A DNA stretch of 47,500 bases from Prorocentrum cordatum (taxonomy: Eukaryota; Sar; Dinophyceae; Prorocentrales; Prorocentraceae): NCBI GenBank assembly GCA_963575745.1, contig CAUYUJ010014624.1, forward strand, positions 64,485 to 111,984, read 5' to 3'. The position numbers were made by a program, and so were the translations under genes. Below the pieces are notes generated by a model, which worked only from the letters and a program-made list of their open reading frames with translations, had not been told where the DNA came from and made no database searches. Shown here one piece after another: positions 30,765-40,760 of the stretch (position 1 is the first letter of the stretch; each line of letters starts with the position of its first letter).

Positions 30765-31142
30765 TCTGTTTAATGATATAGGGCTATGGGGCTAAAAGGC
30801 TATAGGGCTAAAAAGCTATAGGGCTAGATGGCTAAAGAGCTAGAGGGCTATAGGGCTATGGGGTTATAAGGGTATAAAGCTATGGAGTTATTAGGGCCAT
30901 CGGGTTATAAAGCTATTGGGGCTACAGGGCGATAGGGCTATAGGGCTATAAAGCTATAGAGCTATAAAGCTCTAAGGTTATAGGGCTGTAGGGCTACCGA
31001 GCGGGCACCCGGGCACCCCCGGGCACGCCCGGGCACCCGGGCACCCGGGCGCGCAGCGAAAATCGGCGGCAAACCTAACCTAACCATATGGATCCGCTAG
31101 GACCCCTACAGAGGCAAGCTCTGCTTGGGGAAAATATTGACG
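30765..31142 (-). repeat. composite repeat element R, copy 2 (reversed)
   Basis: On the minus strand the order is header (agcagagcttgcctctgtag, then gggtcctagcgg and ggttaggttaggtt), (cccgggtgc)n at ~31005-31055, then degenerate (ccctatagc)n to ~30770. This is the same order as at 8277-8985, but the last array is shorter. The header edge contains AAAATATTGACG (31131-31142), identical to one arm of the palindrome in the 121-bp satellite that starts 850 bp away. Confidence 0.8.
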
Positions 31143-31189
31143 CTCACTTTTGACCTAGATCGTTCTTTCTCTCTTGGGCTGTGGCTTTG

Positions 31190-31870
31190 CCTTTTGCTGC
31201 TCCTCCTCATCCTTCTCGTTCTGCCTGCCATCCTGCCTCACTGCTTCCCCTTCCTGCCTCCTGGCCCCGGCCTCCCCTCCCCTCTTCCTCCCTCGCCCTT
31301 GCCCTCACTCCTCGTCCTCTTCTTTCCTTCCCCTCCCCCCCTCCTTCCTCCCCCTCTCCCCTAGTCTCCCCCGCTCCCGACCCGCCCCGCCCCGCGCGGG
31401 AGGCTCGCCTCGTGGCGTGGTAGACCATCACCCGACCCGCGCCGCCCGCGCGCGCGCGCTCGCGACGCGGGCGGGCGGGGCTGCCTGCAGGGCGAGTCGG
31501 GCCAGACGAAAGGGGGGGATTGGGAAAGGGGGGGTTGCGAAATCTGCTGCATGCAGCCGGTTTCGGCCCCACCGAGGGGCCCATTCCTCGATGCATGGGC
31601 GCCTCCTGGCGCCGGGAGGCGCCGGGATAATCAGCTACTGAGGCGCAACAGCAGGAAGAGCAGGACGAGGAGGTTAAGGGGGGAGGGGGAGGAGGGGGGG
31701 GGAGAGAGGGGGCAGGAAAGGAGGGGTCAGAGGGAGGGGAGGAGGAAGGGGGCGAGCAGGCACGCGCGGGAGCTAGCACGCTGGGTCTTCCTCCTTATCC
31801 TCCTCCTCCTCCTCCTCCTCCTCCTCCTCCTCCTCCTCCTCTTCCTCATCTTCCCCCCTTCCGCTGCGGT
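31190..31870. repeat. polypyrimidine / polypurine blocks
   Basis: C/T-rich 31195-31380, G/A-rich 31660-31760 and (CCT)n 31795-31845. A GC-rich segment with CGCGCGCGC at ~31448 lies between. No gene supported. Confidence 0.7.
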
Positions 31871-31994
31871 CGTTTCCTCTTCCTCCCCTCACTCCCGCCG
31901 CTCGTCTGCCGCCTCTTCCTTGCACTTATCTCCTGCGAATACCCCTCCTACCATGCTCCTCGGCATCCTCGTCTCGATTTCTCCTCGTCCGCGA

Positions 31995-33060
31995 ACTCTT
32001 CTTGTTCCCCTCTTCCAGACCCGATTCGCTGGCCAAAATCAGCCGTCCAGATTCTCAAAAATATCGACGGCCGTTTCCCCCCCCCTCTCTTTTGGGAGTG
32101 AGCGGGGAAGGCGCGATTACAGGATAAACCAACCTCTTCCAAACCCGACCCGGTGGCGAAAATCAGGCGTCAATATTTTCAAAAATATTGACGGCCGTTT
32201 TTCCCCTCTCTTTTGGGAGTGGACGGGGAAGGCACGATTACAGGATAAACCGACTTCTTCCAAACCCCATTTCGGTGGCCAAAATCAGGCGTCAATATTT
32301 TTAAAAATATTGACGGCCGTTTTTCCCCTCTCTTTTGGGAGTGAGCTGGGAAGGCGCGATTACAGGATAAACCAACCTCTTCCAAACTCGATTCGGTGGC
32401 CAAAATCAGGCGTCAATATTTTCAAAAATATTGACGGCCGTTTTTCCCCTCTCTTTTGGGAGTGAGCGGGGAAGGCACGATTACAGGATAAACCAACCTC
32501 TTCCGAACCCGATTCGGTGGCCAAAATCAGGCGTCAATATTTTCAAAAATATTGACGGCCGTTTTTCCCCTCTCTTTTGGGAGTGAGCTGGGAAGGCACG
32601 ATTACAGGATAAACCAACCTCTTCCGAACCCGATTCGGTGGCGAAAATCAGGCGTCAATATTTTCAAAAATATTGACGGCCGTTTTTCCCCTCTCTTTTG
32701 GGAGTGAGGTGGGAAGGCGCGATTACAGGATAAACCAACCTCTTCCAAACTCGATTCGGTGGCCAAAATCAGGCGTCAATATTTTCAAAAATATTGACGG
32801 CCGTTTTTCCCCTCTCTTTTGGGGGTGATCTGGGAAGGTACGATTACAGGATAAACCAACCTCGTCCAAACCCCATTCGGTGGCCAAAATCAGGCGTCAA
32901 TATTTTCAAAAATATTGACGGCCGTTTTTCCCCTCTCTTTTGGGAGTAAGCTGGGAAGGCACGATTACAGGATAAACCAACCTCTCCCAAACCCGATTCG
33001 TTGGCCAAACTCAGGCGTCAATATTTTCAAACATATTGTCGCCCGATTTTTGCATGTCCG
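31995..33060 (+). repeat. 121-bp satellite with perfect palindrome in most units, ~8.7 copies
   Basis: 'attacaggataaacc' recurs at 32116, 32237, 32359, 32480, 32601, 32722, 32843 and 32964, that is steps of 121 (once 122). Each full unit has the arms CGTCAATATTTT and AAAATATTGACG around a 2-base centre, a 26-bp perfect palindrome in most copies (for example 32168-32193), followed by 'gccgtttttcccctctcttt'. The first copy (~31995-32100) and the last (to ~33060) are degenerate, with damaged palindromes. Interior copies are nearly identical. Confidence 0.93.
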
Positions 33061-33259
33061 GGGAGTGTGCCAGGACCTCACGAACTAAGGGAAAACAGCA
33101 ACTAAGGAAAAACAGCAACGTCTCTCTCTCTCTCTATCTCCCATCCTTGCTCCCGCTGTCTCGCCTCCGACGCGCCTGGCACCTCCTCGGCTGTTATCCC
33201 GGTCACATATTGCGAAGGCCTTACGGCCGGCGCCGCCGACCGTGAAGGGCGACGACGAC

Positions 33260-33780
33260 GACGACGAGCGCTCTTGGAGGTAGTTTTGGGGCCTCGTGGG
33301 AGGGTATTGGGTGCCGCTTGGGGGCCTCGTGGGGGCCTGCCTTTTCGGGCTTCCTGGGGGTATCCTGGGGGCCTCTTGGAGCTTCTAGGGGCGTGTGGGG
33401 GCTTCCTGGGAGCTTCTCTGGCCGAGGGCTCGAAGTATCCGTTCGGGCCCCCGTCTGGGCTCACTCTTGGAGCCGTCTCGGGGGTCTCTTCGGCTGTCTT
33501 GGAAGCCTCTTGGGCGGTCTTGGGGCCCTTCTTGGGTCGTTTTGGGGCCCTCTTGGAGGCCTCTTGGGCCATCTTGGGGCGGTTTTGGGGGCCTCTTGGC
33601 CTGTCTTGGAGCGTCGGGAAGCTGACGGGGCGATAATGCCGAAATATTTCAAAAACCTAAAGGAAATCTTTGATTTTTCCTCTTTTGAGCCCCTTTGAGA
33701 GTGCTCTTGGAGGCCTCTTGAAGCGTTTTGGAAACCTCCTGAGCCGTCTGGAGGCTATCGCGACTAGGACCAATGTTTCG
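33260..33780 (+). repeat. dispersed repeat family F, copy 5
   Basis: Landmark A (ggccgagggctcgaagtat) is at 33421-33439. Landmark B (cgtcgggaagctgac) is at 33612, with core 'caaaaacctaaaggaaatct' to ~33680. Spacing is ~190 bp. B is followed by 'ctcttggaggcctcttg' repetition, as in copies 1 and 3. Confidence 0.75.
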
Positions 33781-33894
33781 GCGATTCGGGGCCCTCGAGG
33801 ACCTTTTTGGGGGCCTCTTGGGGCACTTTTGCTACGTCGTGGGGTTTTTTTTTTCGGACCCCGGAACCGCCCGGGGGGGGCCCAGGGAAAGGGA

Positions 33895-34935
33895 GGGGAG
33901 CGGCGACGGCGACGGCGACGGCGAAGACGACGACGACGACAACAGCTGTCATCCCCGTCACATATGCATCTCTCCCCCCCTCCTCCCTTTCAAGCTCCCC
34001 CGCCATCATTCCCTGCACATCCCTTCTCTTGCGTTCCTCCCTCCTACTTTCCCACCTCCCGCCCTCGTGCCTCCGTCCTCCTCCTCCGCCCGCCTACATC
34101 CTTGTCCCTGCCCTCGTACCCTCCTCCGCTCTCTTTCTCCGCCCTCCTATCTGCATCCCCCCTGCCTTACATCTTCTTCCTCTGCCCTCCTCCTCCTCTA
34201 CCTTCTACCTCCCTCTTCCTCCTTCGCCTTCCTACCTCCTACCTCACTCTGCCTCCTTTTTCTTTCCCTCCGCCTCCAACTTTCCAAACCCCCGCGCGCG
34301 TCGGGCGGAGACACTCACGGGCGGAGGTACGACCAGCACCACCGCCGCCGCCGCCGTCCTCCTGCTGCTCCTCCCCCTCCTGTTCCTCTTCCCTCCTCCT
34401 CCTCCTCTTCCTCTTCCCCCTCTACCCTCCTTCTCCAGCCCCTCCCTCAACCTTCCGCCCTCCGCCTCCTCCTTCCTCCTCCACTTCCCTCATCCTTCTC
34501 TCCCTCCTTGCTCCCTGTCCCTCCTATCCCTCCTGCCCCTCCTCGTCCCCGCCATCCTTCTGCTACTGGCCCTCCTCCTCCTCCTCCTCCAGCAAGGCTC
34601 GCGCGCGAAGGCGCGCCGGGCGGAGGTGCGGCCACCACGGCAGCGCCGCCATCGTCGCCGCCGCCGTTGTCGTCGTCGTCCGCCCCTCATCCTGCTCCTC
34701 GTCCTCCTCCCTTTCCCCGCCTCCCTCTTCCTTCTCCGCCTCCTCCCTCCTCCGCCTCCTCATCCTTCCTCCGCGAGCTCCTCATCCTCCTCCTCTCCCT
34801 CCTTCCTCTCTCTCCATCCTATCCCTCATGCCCCTCGTCGTCGTCGTCCTTTTCCTCCTCCTCCTCCTCCTCCTCCTCCTCCTCCTCCTCCTCCTCCAGC
34901 GGGGCTCGCAAGCCGAGTGTATACACTGTTTGAAA
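33895..34935. repeat. long polypyrimidine region with (CCT)n
   Basis: About 1 kb dominated by C and T on the plus strand, ending in a ~45-bp (CCT)n block at 34855-34900. Short GC-rich islands with similar text (gcgcg..cgggcggagg then gg(c/a)c(a/c)(a/g)cac) lie at ~34290-34350 and ~34600-34650. Ser/Pro/Leu-only frames in several phases are artefacts. Confidence 0.85.
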
Positions 34936-35298
34936 ATGCAGGAGGAGGTGGGGGAGGAGGATGAGGAGGAGGAGCAGGAGAAGGAGCCTCGAGCATGCCA
35001 CCCAGGGTCCCAAACCTCCACAGCACGAAACCTCCAACAGCCGTGAACAAGGCATCTGGGCTGCTGAAGGCCTGGGCTGGGCTTTGGATGTCGAGGTCTT
35101 GGTGATATGTTCTAGCTCTCGAGGAAGGTCTCCGAGCCGTTTTGCCGCCGGTCCCGTGGCCCGGCGGGGGCCCCCGGAGGCCGAGCATGGCCCCAGGCCA
35201 GCCGCTCCGTTCTTCCTGGGGCGTCGGCTCTCCGGGGCCGCAGCCCTCCAGGCCCAGTGTTCTCGGGCCGCCGATTCTCCGCGGCCCCGCTCGCGCAG

Positions 35299-35424
35299 TC
35301 CTCCTATCACGAGCCGAGCGCGCCGGCCGTCGCGTGCGCAGAGCCCGCCGAGGGGGTGGTCGCCTACCTGCGCGGGGGTCACCTGTCGCAGCCGCAGGTG
35401 ATGGCCGAGAGCTGGCACGAGGCC
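35299..35424 (+). CDS. NTF2-like (lumazine-binding-type) protein, probable exon 1
   Basis: After the acceptor-like 'cgctcgcgcag' the phase-0 text reads 'SSYHEPSAPAVACAEPAEGV' then 'VAYLRGGHLSQPQVMAESWHEA'. This fits the first helices of SnoaL/NTF2-like 'putative lumazine-binding' proteins (V--Yl-G---gd---m---fHeda). The exon would end at a GC donor (gcc|gcgggg at 35424/35425), a donor type known in dinoflagellates. Earlier exons may exist. The remaining exons are placed at 38559-38654 and 39190-39378; together they give ~136 residues, the normal length of the fold. Confidence 0.45.
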
Positions 35425-35925
35425 GCGGGGCGGCCGGACGGGGGGCGGAGGGCAGGGGTGCAGTCGGGCCAGGGCAGAAGGTTGAGGTCGGTCACCGGGG
35501 AGGCTACGCTCGTGTGCTTCGTGTTCGTTGGATGCTCCCTTGCATCCTCGTGGGCGGGAAAGAGGGGGGTGGTGACTGGGGGGGGGATATCATGGCGGGG
35601 GCCCCGATATTTCCCCAGATTTCATGGCGCCTCTTCTTATTGCATTGCGTCCCTGGCTCCCCCGCTGGGCCGCGCACATGCCGCCAGTCATGATTAGCAC
35701 CCCCCCCTCTTGGACACCCCCCTCTTGGTCGGCCGCTCCCGACATCCTGGGGAGGGTACCCTGCAGGATGTTCAGTGTGTGTTTTGGGCAGGCTGGAGGG
35801 TCTCATGCTCCTGAAGGATGTTCTGCTGGCCCAGGTCCGACTGTACAAAGACCGGCAGCGAGTCCTGTTCATGTTGCACAGGACTTGCTGTCCGCGCTTT
35901 GAAGACAGAGATGCCTCCTGCTCAC

Positions 35926-35990
35926 AAGTGGCCCTGCCGCAGCTGGAGATGATGGTCGCCGAGAGCCGGCACGAGGCCTCGTCGGCGTCA
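35926..35990 (+). pseudogene. partial duplicate of NTF2-like exon 1
   Basis: 'VALPQLEMMVAESRHEAS' repeats the end of exon 1 ('LSQPQVMAESWHEAA') with one extra codon and the conserved Trp changed to Arg. It lies inside the presumed first intron. It is a relic of exon duplication or an alternative exon. Confidence 0.45.
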
Positions 35991-36008
35991 CCCCAGCATG
36001 CTCATACT

Positions 36009-36132
36009 CTTGTCATCGCTCGGGCGTGCGCGCTCCGGCGAGGATCATCGAGGAGCACCCTGGATCATCCTGCGAAACATAAGCGCACGAAGCCAGACAG
36101 GCACGGGGGAAGGGCGCCCGAGCGATGGCAAG
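36009..36132. mobile_element. MITE-like element M1, copy 1
   Basis: Ends are CTTGTCATCGCTCGGGCG (36009-36026) and CGCCCGAGCGATGGCAAG (36115-36132), 17 of 18 bases complementary. Length 124 bp. A second copy at 38328-38460 shares the ends and interior words (catcgagga, aaaca, cgcacgaa). Where the inner stem differs (GGGCG/CGCCC against GGACG/CGTCC) both arms changed together. No protein encoded. Confidence 0.7.
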
Positions 36133-36605
36133 TACTATGTGTGCGTCGCCCCCCGCCCCCCCCCCCACCCCACCCCACCCACCCAGGGGTGACGCGCGCG
36201 CCGAGAAATCGAACAGTATTGGCTCCGTGGCGGGCGCTCTCCGGCCACAACCGCTCGGGAGGCAACAGTTCAGTGCAAGGTGGCTGTACTGCAGGCTCGG
36301 GTCGGGCACGTGCCTCTGAGGAGGACACGTCGTACCAGTGTGCTCTGTTCCGTCCGCCTCGAGGGGCCAACCCAACAAGACGTGCGCGCTCGTGACCCAC
36401 AGGTCCGACGCCCCGGAGACATTGGAGCGGCAGGCTTTTGGCAGTTCTCGGCCTTCGGGTGCCCTCGCCGCGCCTCGGGACCGTCGACGAACGACTCGGG
36501 GCAAAGGAAGTCCGGCCCATGGGGAAGTGGTCCAGACCTCCGGGGCCCGCGCGCCGGAAAAATGGGAGCGGCCAACTGCCTGGACGTGCGCGCACGCGAG
36601 TCTAC

Positions 36606-36768
36606 TCAGGAGGAAAAGAAACACACAGACACAATTCCTCGATTCCCCAGAAAATATGGGAAAACATGGGAAATGGGGGGAAGACAGAAACCCAGAACAT
36701 ACGGGAAAAGATTGGGCATATTTTCATTTGTGTGTATTTATTTGTGTGTGTCCTGGGGCCCCTTCAGT
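36606..36768 (+). mobile_element. element M2, copy 1, with 24-bp flanking duplication
   Basis: Begins TCAGGAGG, contains acacacagacacaat, ccccagaaaatat, gggaagacagaaaccca and tatttgtgtgt, and ends CTTCAGT; 163 bp. A 24-base perfect direct repeat beginning ctggacgtgcgcgcac flanks it (36580-36603 and 36769-36792), as expected of a target-site duplication. Copies 2 and 3 have the same termini. Confidence 0.75.
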
Positions 36769-37047
36769 CTGGACGTGCGCGCACGCGAGTCTGCGTGGGT
36801 CTCGAGCAGGCGCGTGGCGCGCACGGGGCTCGCAGCGCGAGGCCGGCCTCGCGGCCTCGGGGGGGGGGCCGCGTGCGTGCGCGCGGCCGGGCGCGTGCGT
36901 CCTCCTGTGGGCCCCCCCTGCGGGTCGAGGCTGTCCGCGGCTGGGCCCGCTCCCCAGACGTCCGCCGAGCTAATTTTTTCAGCCCGCGGCCCCCGAGGTT
37001 CCGACCTCTTCCCTGGGGGTGGGTTTTTCGTCCCGGATCCATGTTCG

Positions 37048-37210
37048 TCAGGAGGAAATGAGACACACAGACACAATGAAATCCTCGATTCCCCAGAAAA
37101 TATAGGAAAGTATGGGAAGTGGGGGGGAAGACAGAAACCCAGAAAATATGGGAAAATGTGGGGAATCTTTTTATTTGTGTGTAGTTATTTGTGTGTCCTG
37201 GGGCTTCAGT
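37048..37210 (+). mobile_element. element M2, copy 2
   Basis: Same TCAGGAGG...CTTCAGT termini and interior as 36606-36768; 163 bp. No clear flanking duplication is visible. Downstream, 'tcttgttcattttgcacagg' at ~37299-37318 resembles 35866-35885, another short local repeat. Confidence 0.75.
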
Positions 37211-37644
37211 TCGATGGTTCCCAGGCCCGATGAGGGGCCTTGGATCTGCACGAACGGAATGGGCACGGAAAGGACGGGCACAACGCCCAACAGCGGATCT
37301 TGTTCATTTTGCACAGGTCTCGCGGTCCACGCCGCCGCGGCCTGTGTCCATTCGAGACAGAAGGCCGCCTGCCCAACGGCGGCCGCTGTTGGCTTGGGGC
37401 AACATTTGCTGTTGGGCACTGTGCCCTTTTTTTCCGTACCCATTGCGGGCGTCCAGATTGGAGGCCGAACCGGCTCGGCTCGGTCGGCTGCCGCGCCGCA
37501 GGCTCGGTGGCCACATGCGAGCCCTACCCCGCCACCCCACGATCTCTACAGGGGGGAAGTGGGGTTCCCTTCGCTCAGGAGGTCCCGAGCGAAGAGGCCC
37601 CCACCTCCCCCCTGAGAAATCTGCGGGCGGTTATGATTCGGGTG

Positions 37645-37822
37645 CTACCCTGACACGTCGATTAGTGAATTGTCCGTCTTCGGTTCTCGAGAGGGCGCCG
37701 CGGCCATTATTTTCCAGGCTTGCCGCCGCCAGGTTTGGGCCCGAGGTCGTTTTCACTAAACCACGTTTTACTAAAGGGAGGTCTGTCCATCCCCGGATGA
37801 TGTTCCAACCTACCTTAGCCTC
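37645..37822 (+). repeat. dispersed repeat M3, copy 1
   Basis: Starts ctaccctgacacgtcgat and shares 'cggt(t/c)c(t/g)cgagagggcg(c/t)c', 'aaagggaggt' and 'aacctacctt' in order with 41611-41775. About 170 bp and diverged. Confidence 0.65.
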
Positions 37823-37920
37823 GATCACCAGGACGCCGCGCGGCACGCGCGATACGCAGGGTTTACCCTGTCAGCCCACAGGAGGTTCAGCGCACAACGC
37901 CTCATGAACCAGGGTAATTA

Positions 37921-37940
37921 GGGGCGTTTTTTACGCCCTT
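37921..37940. other. small hairpin GGGCGT-TTTT-ACGCCC
   Basis: A perfect 6-bp stem with a T4 loop just upstream of element M4. Too short to interpret alone. Confidence 0.5.
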
Positions 37941-37975
37941 GACAACTCACTTAAGCCCTGATTGCCAGAAAGCCT

Positions 37976-38088
37976 TTCGAGCACCAAGAAAAGTGCCGAA
38001 ACTGGAGGGTTTCCACGTGTCGGGCCCTGGGAGGCGATACTCGTTTTACACTGTTTCGATACTTTTCTGGGTGCTCGAACTTGTTTCT
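37976..38088. mobile_element. MITE-like element M4
   Basis: Termini are ~28-bp inverted repeats: left contains tcgagcaccaagaaaagt, right contains acttttctgggtgctcga, about 24 of 28 complementary. Length ~113 bp, single copy in the window. A folded non-coding RNA is the alternative. Confidence 0.6.
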
Positions 38089-38327
38089 AGGATGTGGTCC
38101 TGAAGTACGATGGGCGCAACATCACCATGATCAGCAAAATGTAGCTCAACTCTCCGGCGTGTTCGTGATAATCAGATCTAACAGGTCACGTTGCGCGTAG
38201 GTTGCTCGACTTTATCAGAGAAGCCGTGCTCTACGCAGCGCGCCCTGAGAAATTGACCCGCTGCCATTGGAACAACAGCATCCTACAGGCGCCCTTCTAG
38301 GCCGCGCTCTGTCCCTCGGTCTCGGTT

Positions 38328-38460
38328 TTTGGCATCGCTCGGACGTGTGCATTTTTTCTCGGCGAGAACCATCGAGGACCATCCTGGACCGTCGAGCAAA
38401 CAAAAACGCGCACGAAAAACCGACACATGCGCAGGAACTGGACGTCCGAGCGACGGCAAG
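38328..38460. mobile_element. MITE-like element M1, copy 2
   Basis: Right end CGTCCGAGCGACGGCAAG (38443-38460); left end tttggcatcgctcggacg (38328-38345). See copy 1 at 36009. It ends ~100 bp before the presumed exon 2 of the NTF2-like gene. Confidence 0.65.
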
Positions 38461-38558
38461 GGTGGGTCTCGGTTTCGTCTCGGCCTCGCTGCCCGCGGGG
38501 GCCGGCCTCTCCGCGGGCCTCCTGCAGCGCCGCCGTGGGCGGCCCTTTCTGTGCGCAG

Positions 38559-38654
38559 GTGGCCCGCCTGCTGTACGCCGACGATGGCGGCGAGCTGGTG
38601 CTGTGCTCCCGCGACGCCTTCTTCGAGCCCGGGGGCGGCCAGAGGCGCCCCCTG
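38559..38654 (+). CDS. NTF2-like protein, probable exon 2
   Basis: Preceded by a good acceptor (ccctttctgtgcgcag|g at 38558). It reads 'VARLLYADDGGELVLCSRDA' then 'FFEPGGGQRRPL' in phase 0, and could end at the GT donor ctg|gtccag (38654/38655). It fits the middle strands of an NTF2-like fold (r-----dg-l----da-f). Confidence 0.5.
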
Positions 38655-39189
38655 GTCCAGCCCCGAGGTCCTGGCGCTGCGCTGTGTTCACACGGGGCGT
38701 GTGCGCCCAATGCCGGGCCCTGGGGCCCTCACAGATCGATCCTGCTCGCGAAAGGTGGCGCGGAACGATGGAGTCCGGGCTTCGTGTTTGTTTGCGATGT
38801 TACATTTGCTTGCGATGTCCGATCTCAGGGAAGGTGCCTCCAGGATTCCCGAGGAGGCCCACACGGCCTCCAGGGCTCTCCTCAGGAGGCCCAAAGGGCC
38901 CCGGGAGCTCCAGAATGGAGCGACGAGTTGGGAGCGCCGTGGGCCAGGGGCACCTCTGGCAACCCCCGACGAGCGCGTGCGCGCGCGCGCGGTCACGGCG
39001 GAGGACTTGACGAAGAACATACTGCATGAACATCAATTTCTGGCGTTGCGCGGATCTCTTGGATCCGCGCTGCCCCCCCCCGGCGGCGCCTCTGGCGCCG
39101 CCCGCCAGGGAGGGGGGTCCACCGCAGATCCAAGAAGTCCGCGCGGAGCGCCAAGCGTTTGTGTTTTTGTTGCCGTTTTTTCTTCTCAG

Positions 39190-39378
39190 GACCCCGCCGC
39201 CTTGCAGTTCGACAAGGTGGTCAGCGTGGACAAGGCCGGAGCGGACGTAGCGCTGGTGAAGCTGCAGATCGGCTACCCCCCCATCCTGTACACCGACGTG
39301 CTCTCCATGCTCCGCCTGGGGTCCCGGTGGTGGATCGTGGCCAAGAGTTCCGACTGCGAGCCTTTCCGGGCGGCCTGA
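39190..39378 (+). CDS. NTF2-like protein, last exon
   Basis: Preceded by a strong polypyrimidine acceptor (ccgttttttcttctcag|g at 39189). It reads 'DPAALQFDKVVSVDKAGADV', 'ALVKLQIGYPPILYTDVLSM', then 'LRLGSRWWIVAKSSDCEPFRAA' and TGA. The Y-TD--s-l----W-Iv-K signature is the C-terminal hallmark of the 'putative lumazine-binding' / SnoaL-like group. This is the best supported exon of the three. Substrate unknown; members are small ligand-binding or steroid-isomerase-like proteins. Confidence 0.65.
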   Translation, partial: DPAALQFDKVVSVDKAGADVALVKLQIGYPPILYTDVLSMLRLGSRWWIVAKSSDCEPFRAA

Positions 39379-40140
39379 CGGCCTCCCCCAGCGCCGCGTT
39401 GGCGATTCGGATCGAAAAGAGGCCTCGGCCTCCTCCTCGTCCATGATGTTCGGCGGCGACCCGGGGGAGGGGGGAAGTCAGATGGGGCGCGCCTCCTCAG
39501 GAGGCTCAGAAGGCCTTGGGCCTTGCCAGACGTCTTCGCAGCCCTCTCCGAGGACCCAGGCGGCTCCTCGGAAGGCCGTACTCACGGGCTTCTGAGGAGC
39601 CCCGCCCCCCTCTGGGAACCTCCTTGGCCTCAGGGGATGGTGGCGGTGCATCAGTCACCACTGAGAGCCGTCGACTTTCTACAGTCGGGGTGGATTGGAG
39701 AGGGCACGCGAGAGGACACGAGACTCTTCCGATGGCCACATTGCCAGTGGAACGCAGAGGGCATGGGTCGCGAAACACAGGACAAGGGCACCCTTGTTTG
39801 GGCAGGGTCGGCCTATCAATCAGGCTCGACTGTAGGCACCGCCGCCTTTCCTCGATGGGCACGCAGGGTTCGTCAGAGGGTGTCGCTGTATATATTTTCG
39901 CGGCGTGTGCTCCTCCTTGCGCGGCGTGTGCTCCTCTCCGGAGGGATGAGAAGCGACACCAACACCACCAGGGGGCCACCTCCAGCGAAGAGGTCCACGA
40001 TGCCCCCCCGAGCTGGGCACGGGATGTCTCGAGCGAGAGGGGGGGTGACCCCACCATCGGGGAGACCCCCCTTGCTCCTCGCACCTCCTCGCCCTGGCAG
40101 TGTCGGTGTCGCCCTTCCTTGCTCCTGTCCGCCGCCCCCC
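39379..40140. other. no gene seen
   Basis: Downstream of the NTF2-like gene. Open frames on both strands lack motifs. Small direct repeat at 39897-39935 ('cggcgtgtgctcctcct' twice). Confidence 0.4.
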
Positions 40141-40142
40141 TC

Positions 40143-40294
40143 TTACCAGCCTGGAACATATCCCTGTCCCTATGCTGGGCACCTCCTCATCACGATGCCA
40201 ATCTTAGGGACTCCCTTTGAAGGCGAATCCCCAAGATTGTCATCGCCTTTTGCCGTGTCAATCTTAGGGATAGGGATACCTTCGAGGCTGGTAA
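40143..40294. mobile_element. MITE-like element M5, copy 1
   Basis: 152 bp with ~30-bp terminal inverted repeats (left ttaccagcctggaacatatc, right outer end complementary to ttaccagcctcgaaggtatc). The interior holds a second, nested inverted pair around caatcttagg / ccaagattg. Copy 2 lies 467 bp further on. Confidence 0.8.
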
Positions 40295-40464
40295 CCCTCC
40301 CTCTGCCGCCGTGCCCCCGGCCCCTCGCCGCTCCAGCCGCCCCCCCCCCCCGCCTCCTCGCCGTGCGCCCTCGCCCTGCCTCGCCCTCCGCGCTCTGCTC
40401 CGCCTCCGGCCCGTGGCCCTTCTGCGCTCGCGGGAGGAGGCCCAGAGGGTCGGGAGCTGGGCGA

Positions 40465-40627
40465 GGGCTGCTATAGAACCGTGGCTGCTAAAACGGCCCT
40501 CCTGGAAGGAGAAGACAGCTTCCCCCGGAAGGAGGCGCGGCACGCGAAACGGTCAACGGGCTTCTTCCCGGAAGGACGAAGACAGCTTCCCGGAGGTCGA
40601 TTTTAGCAGCCACGGATTTAGCAGCCC
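40465..40627. mobile_element. MITE-like element M6
   Basis: Outer ends are inverted: left gggctgct...ccgtggctgctaaaa, right ttttagcagccacgg...agcagccc, ~30 bp with a 2-base indel. The inside carries the direct repeat gaagacagcttccc twice and ccggaagga twice. It sits between the two copies of M5. Confidence 0.75.
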
Positions 40628-40760
40628 TTGCCCGGCTTCCGAGAGCTCGGGCCCCTTCGCACCGGATTCACGAGGTTGGCAGGGCGGTCGGGGCTCCAGG
40701 GGCGGGGGTCAGTGCAAACGGGGGTCAGTCAGGGCGCCAGATCTTGCAGAACCCTGCAGG

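Noticed and set aside
33670-35046. 458-codon Ser/Pro frame
   Set aside because: It lies in polypyrimidine DNA with parallel open frames in other phases and no motif.
37921-37940. Rho-independent-terminator-like hairpin
   Set aside because: The stem is 6 bp without a T tail on the correct side, and the window is nuclear eukaryotic DNA.
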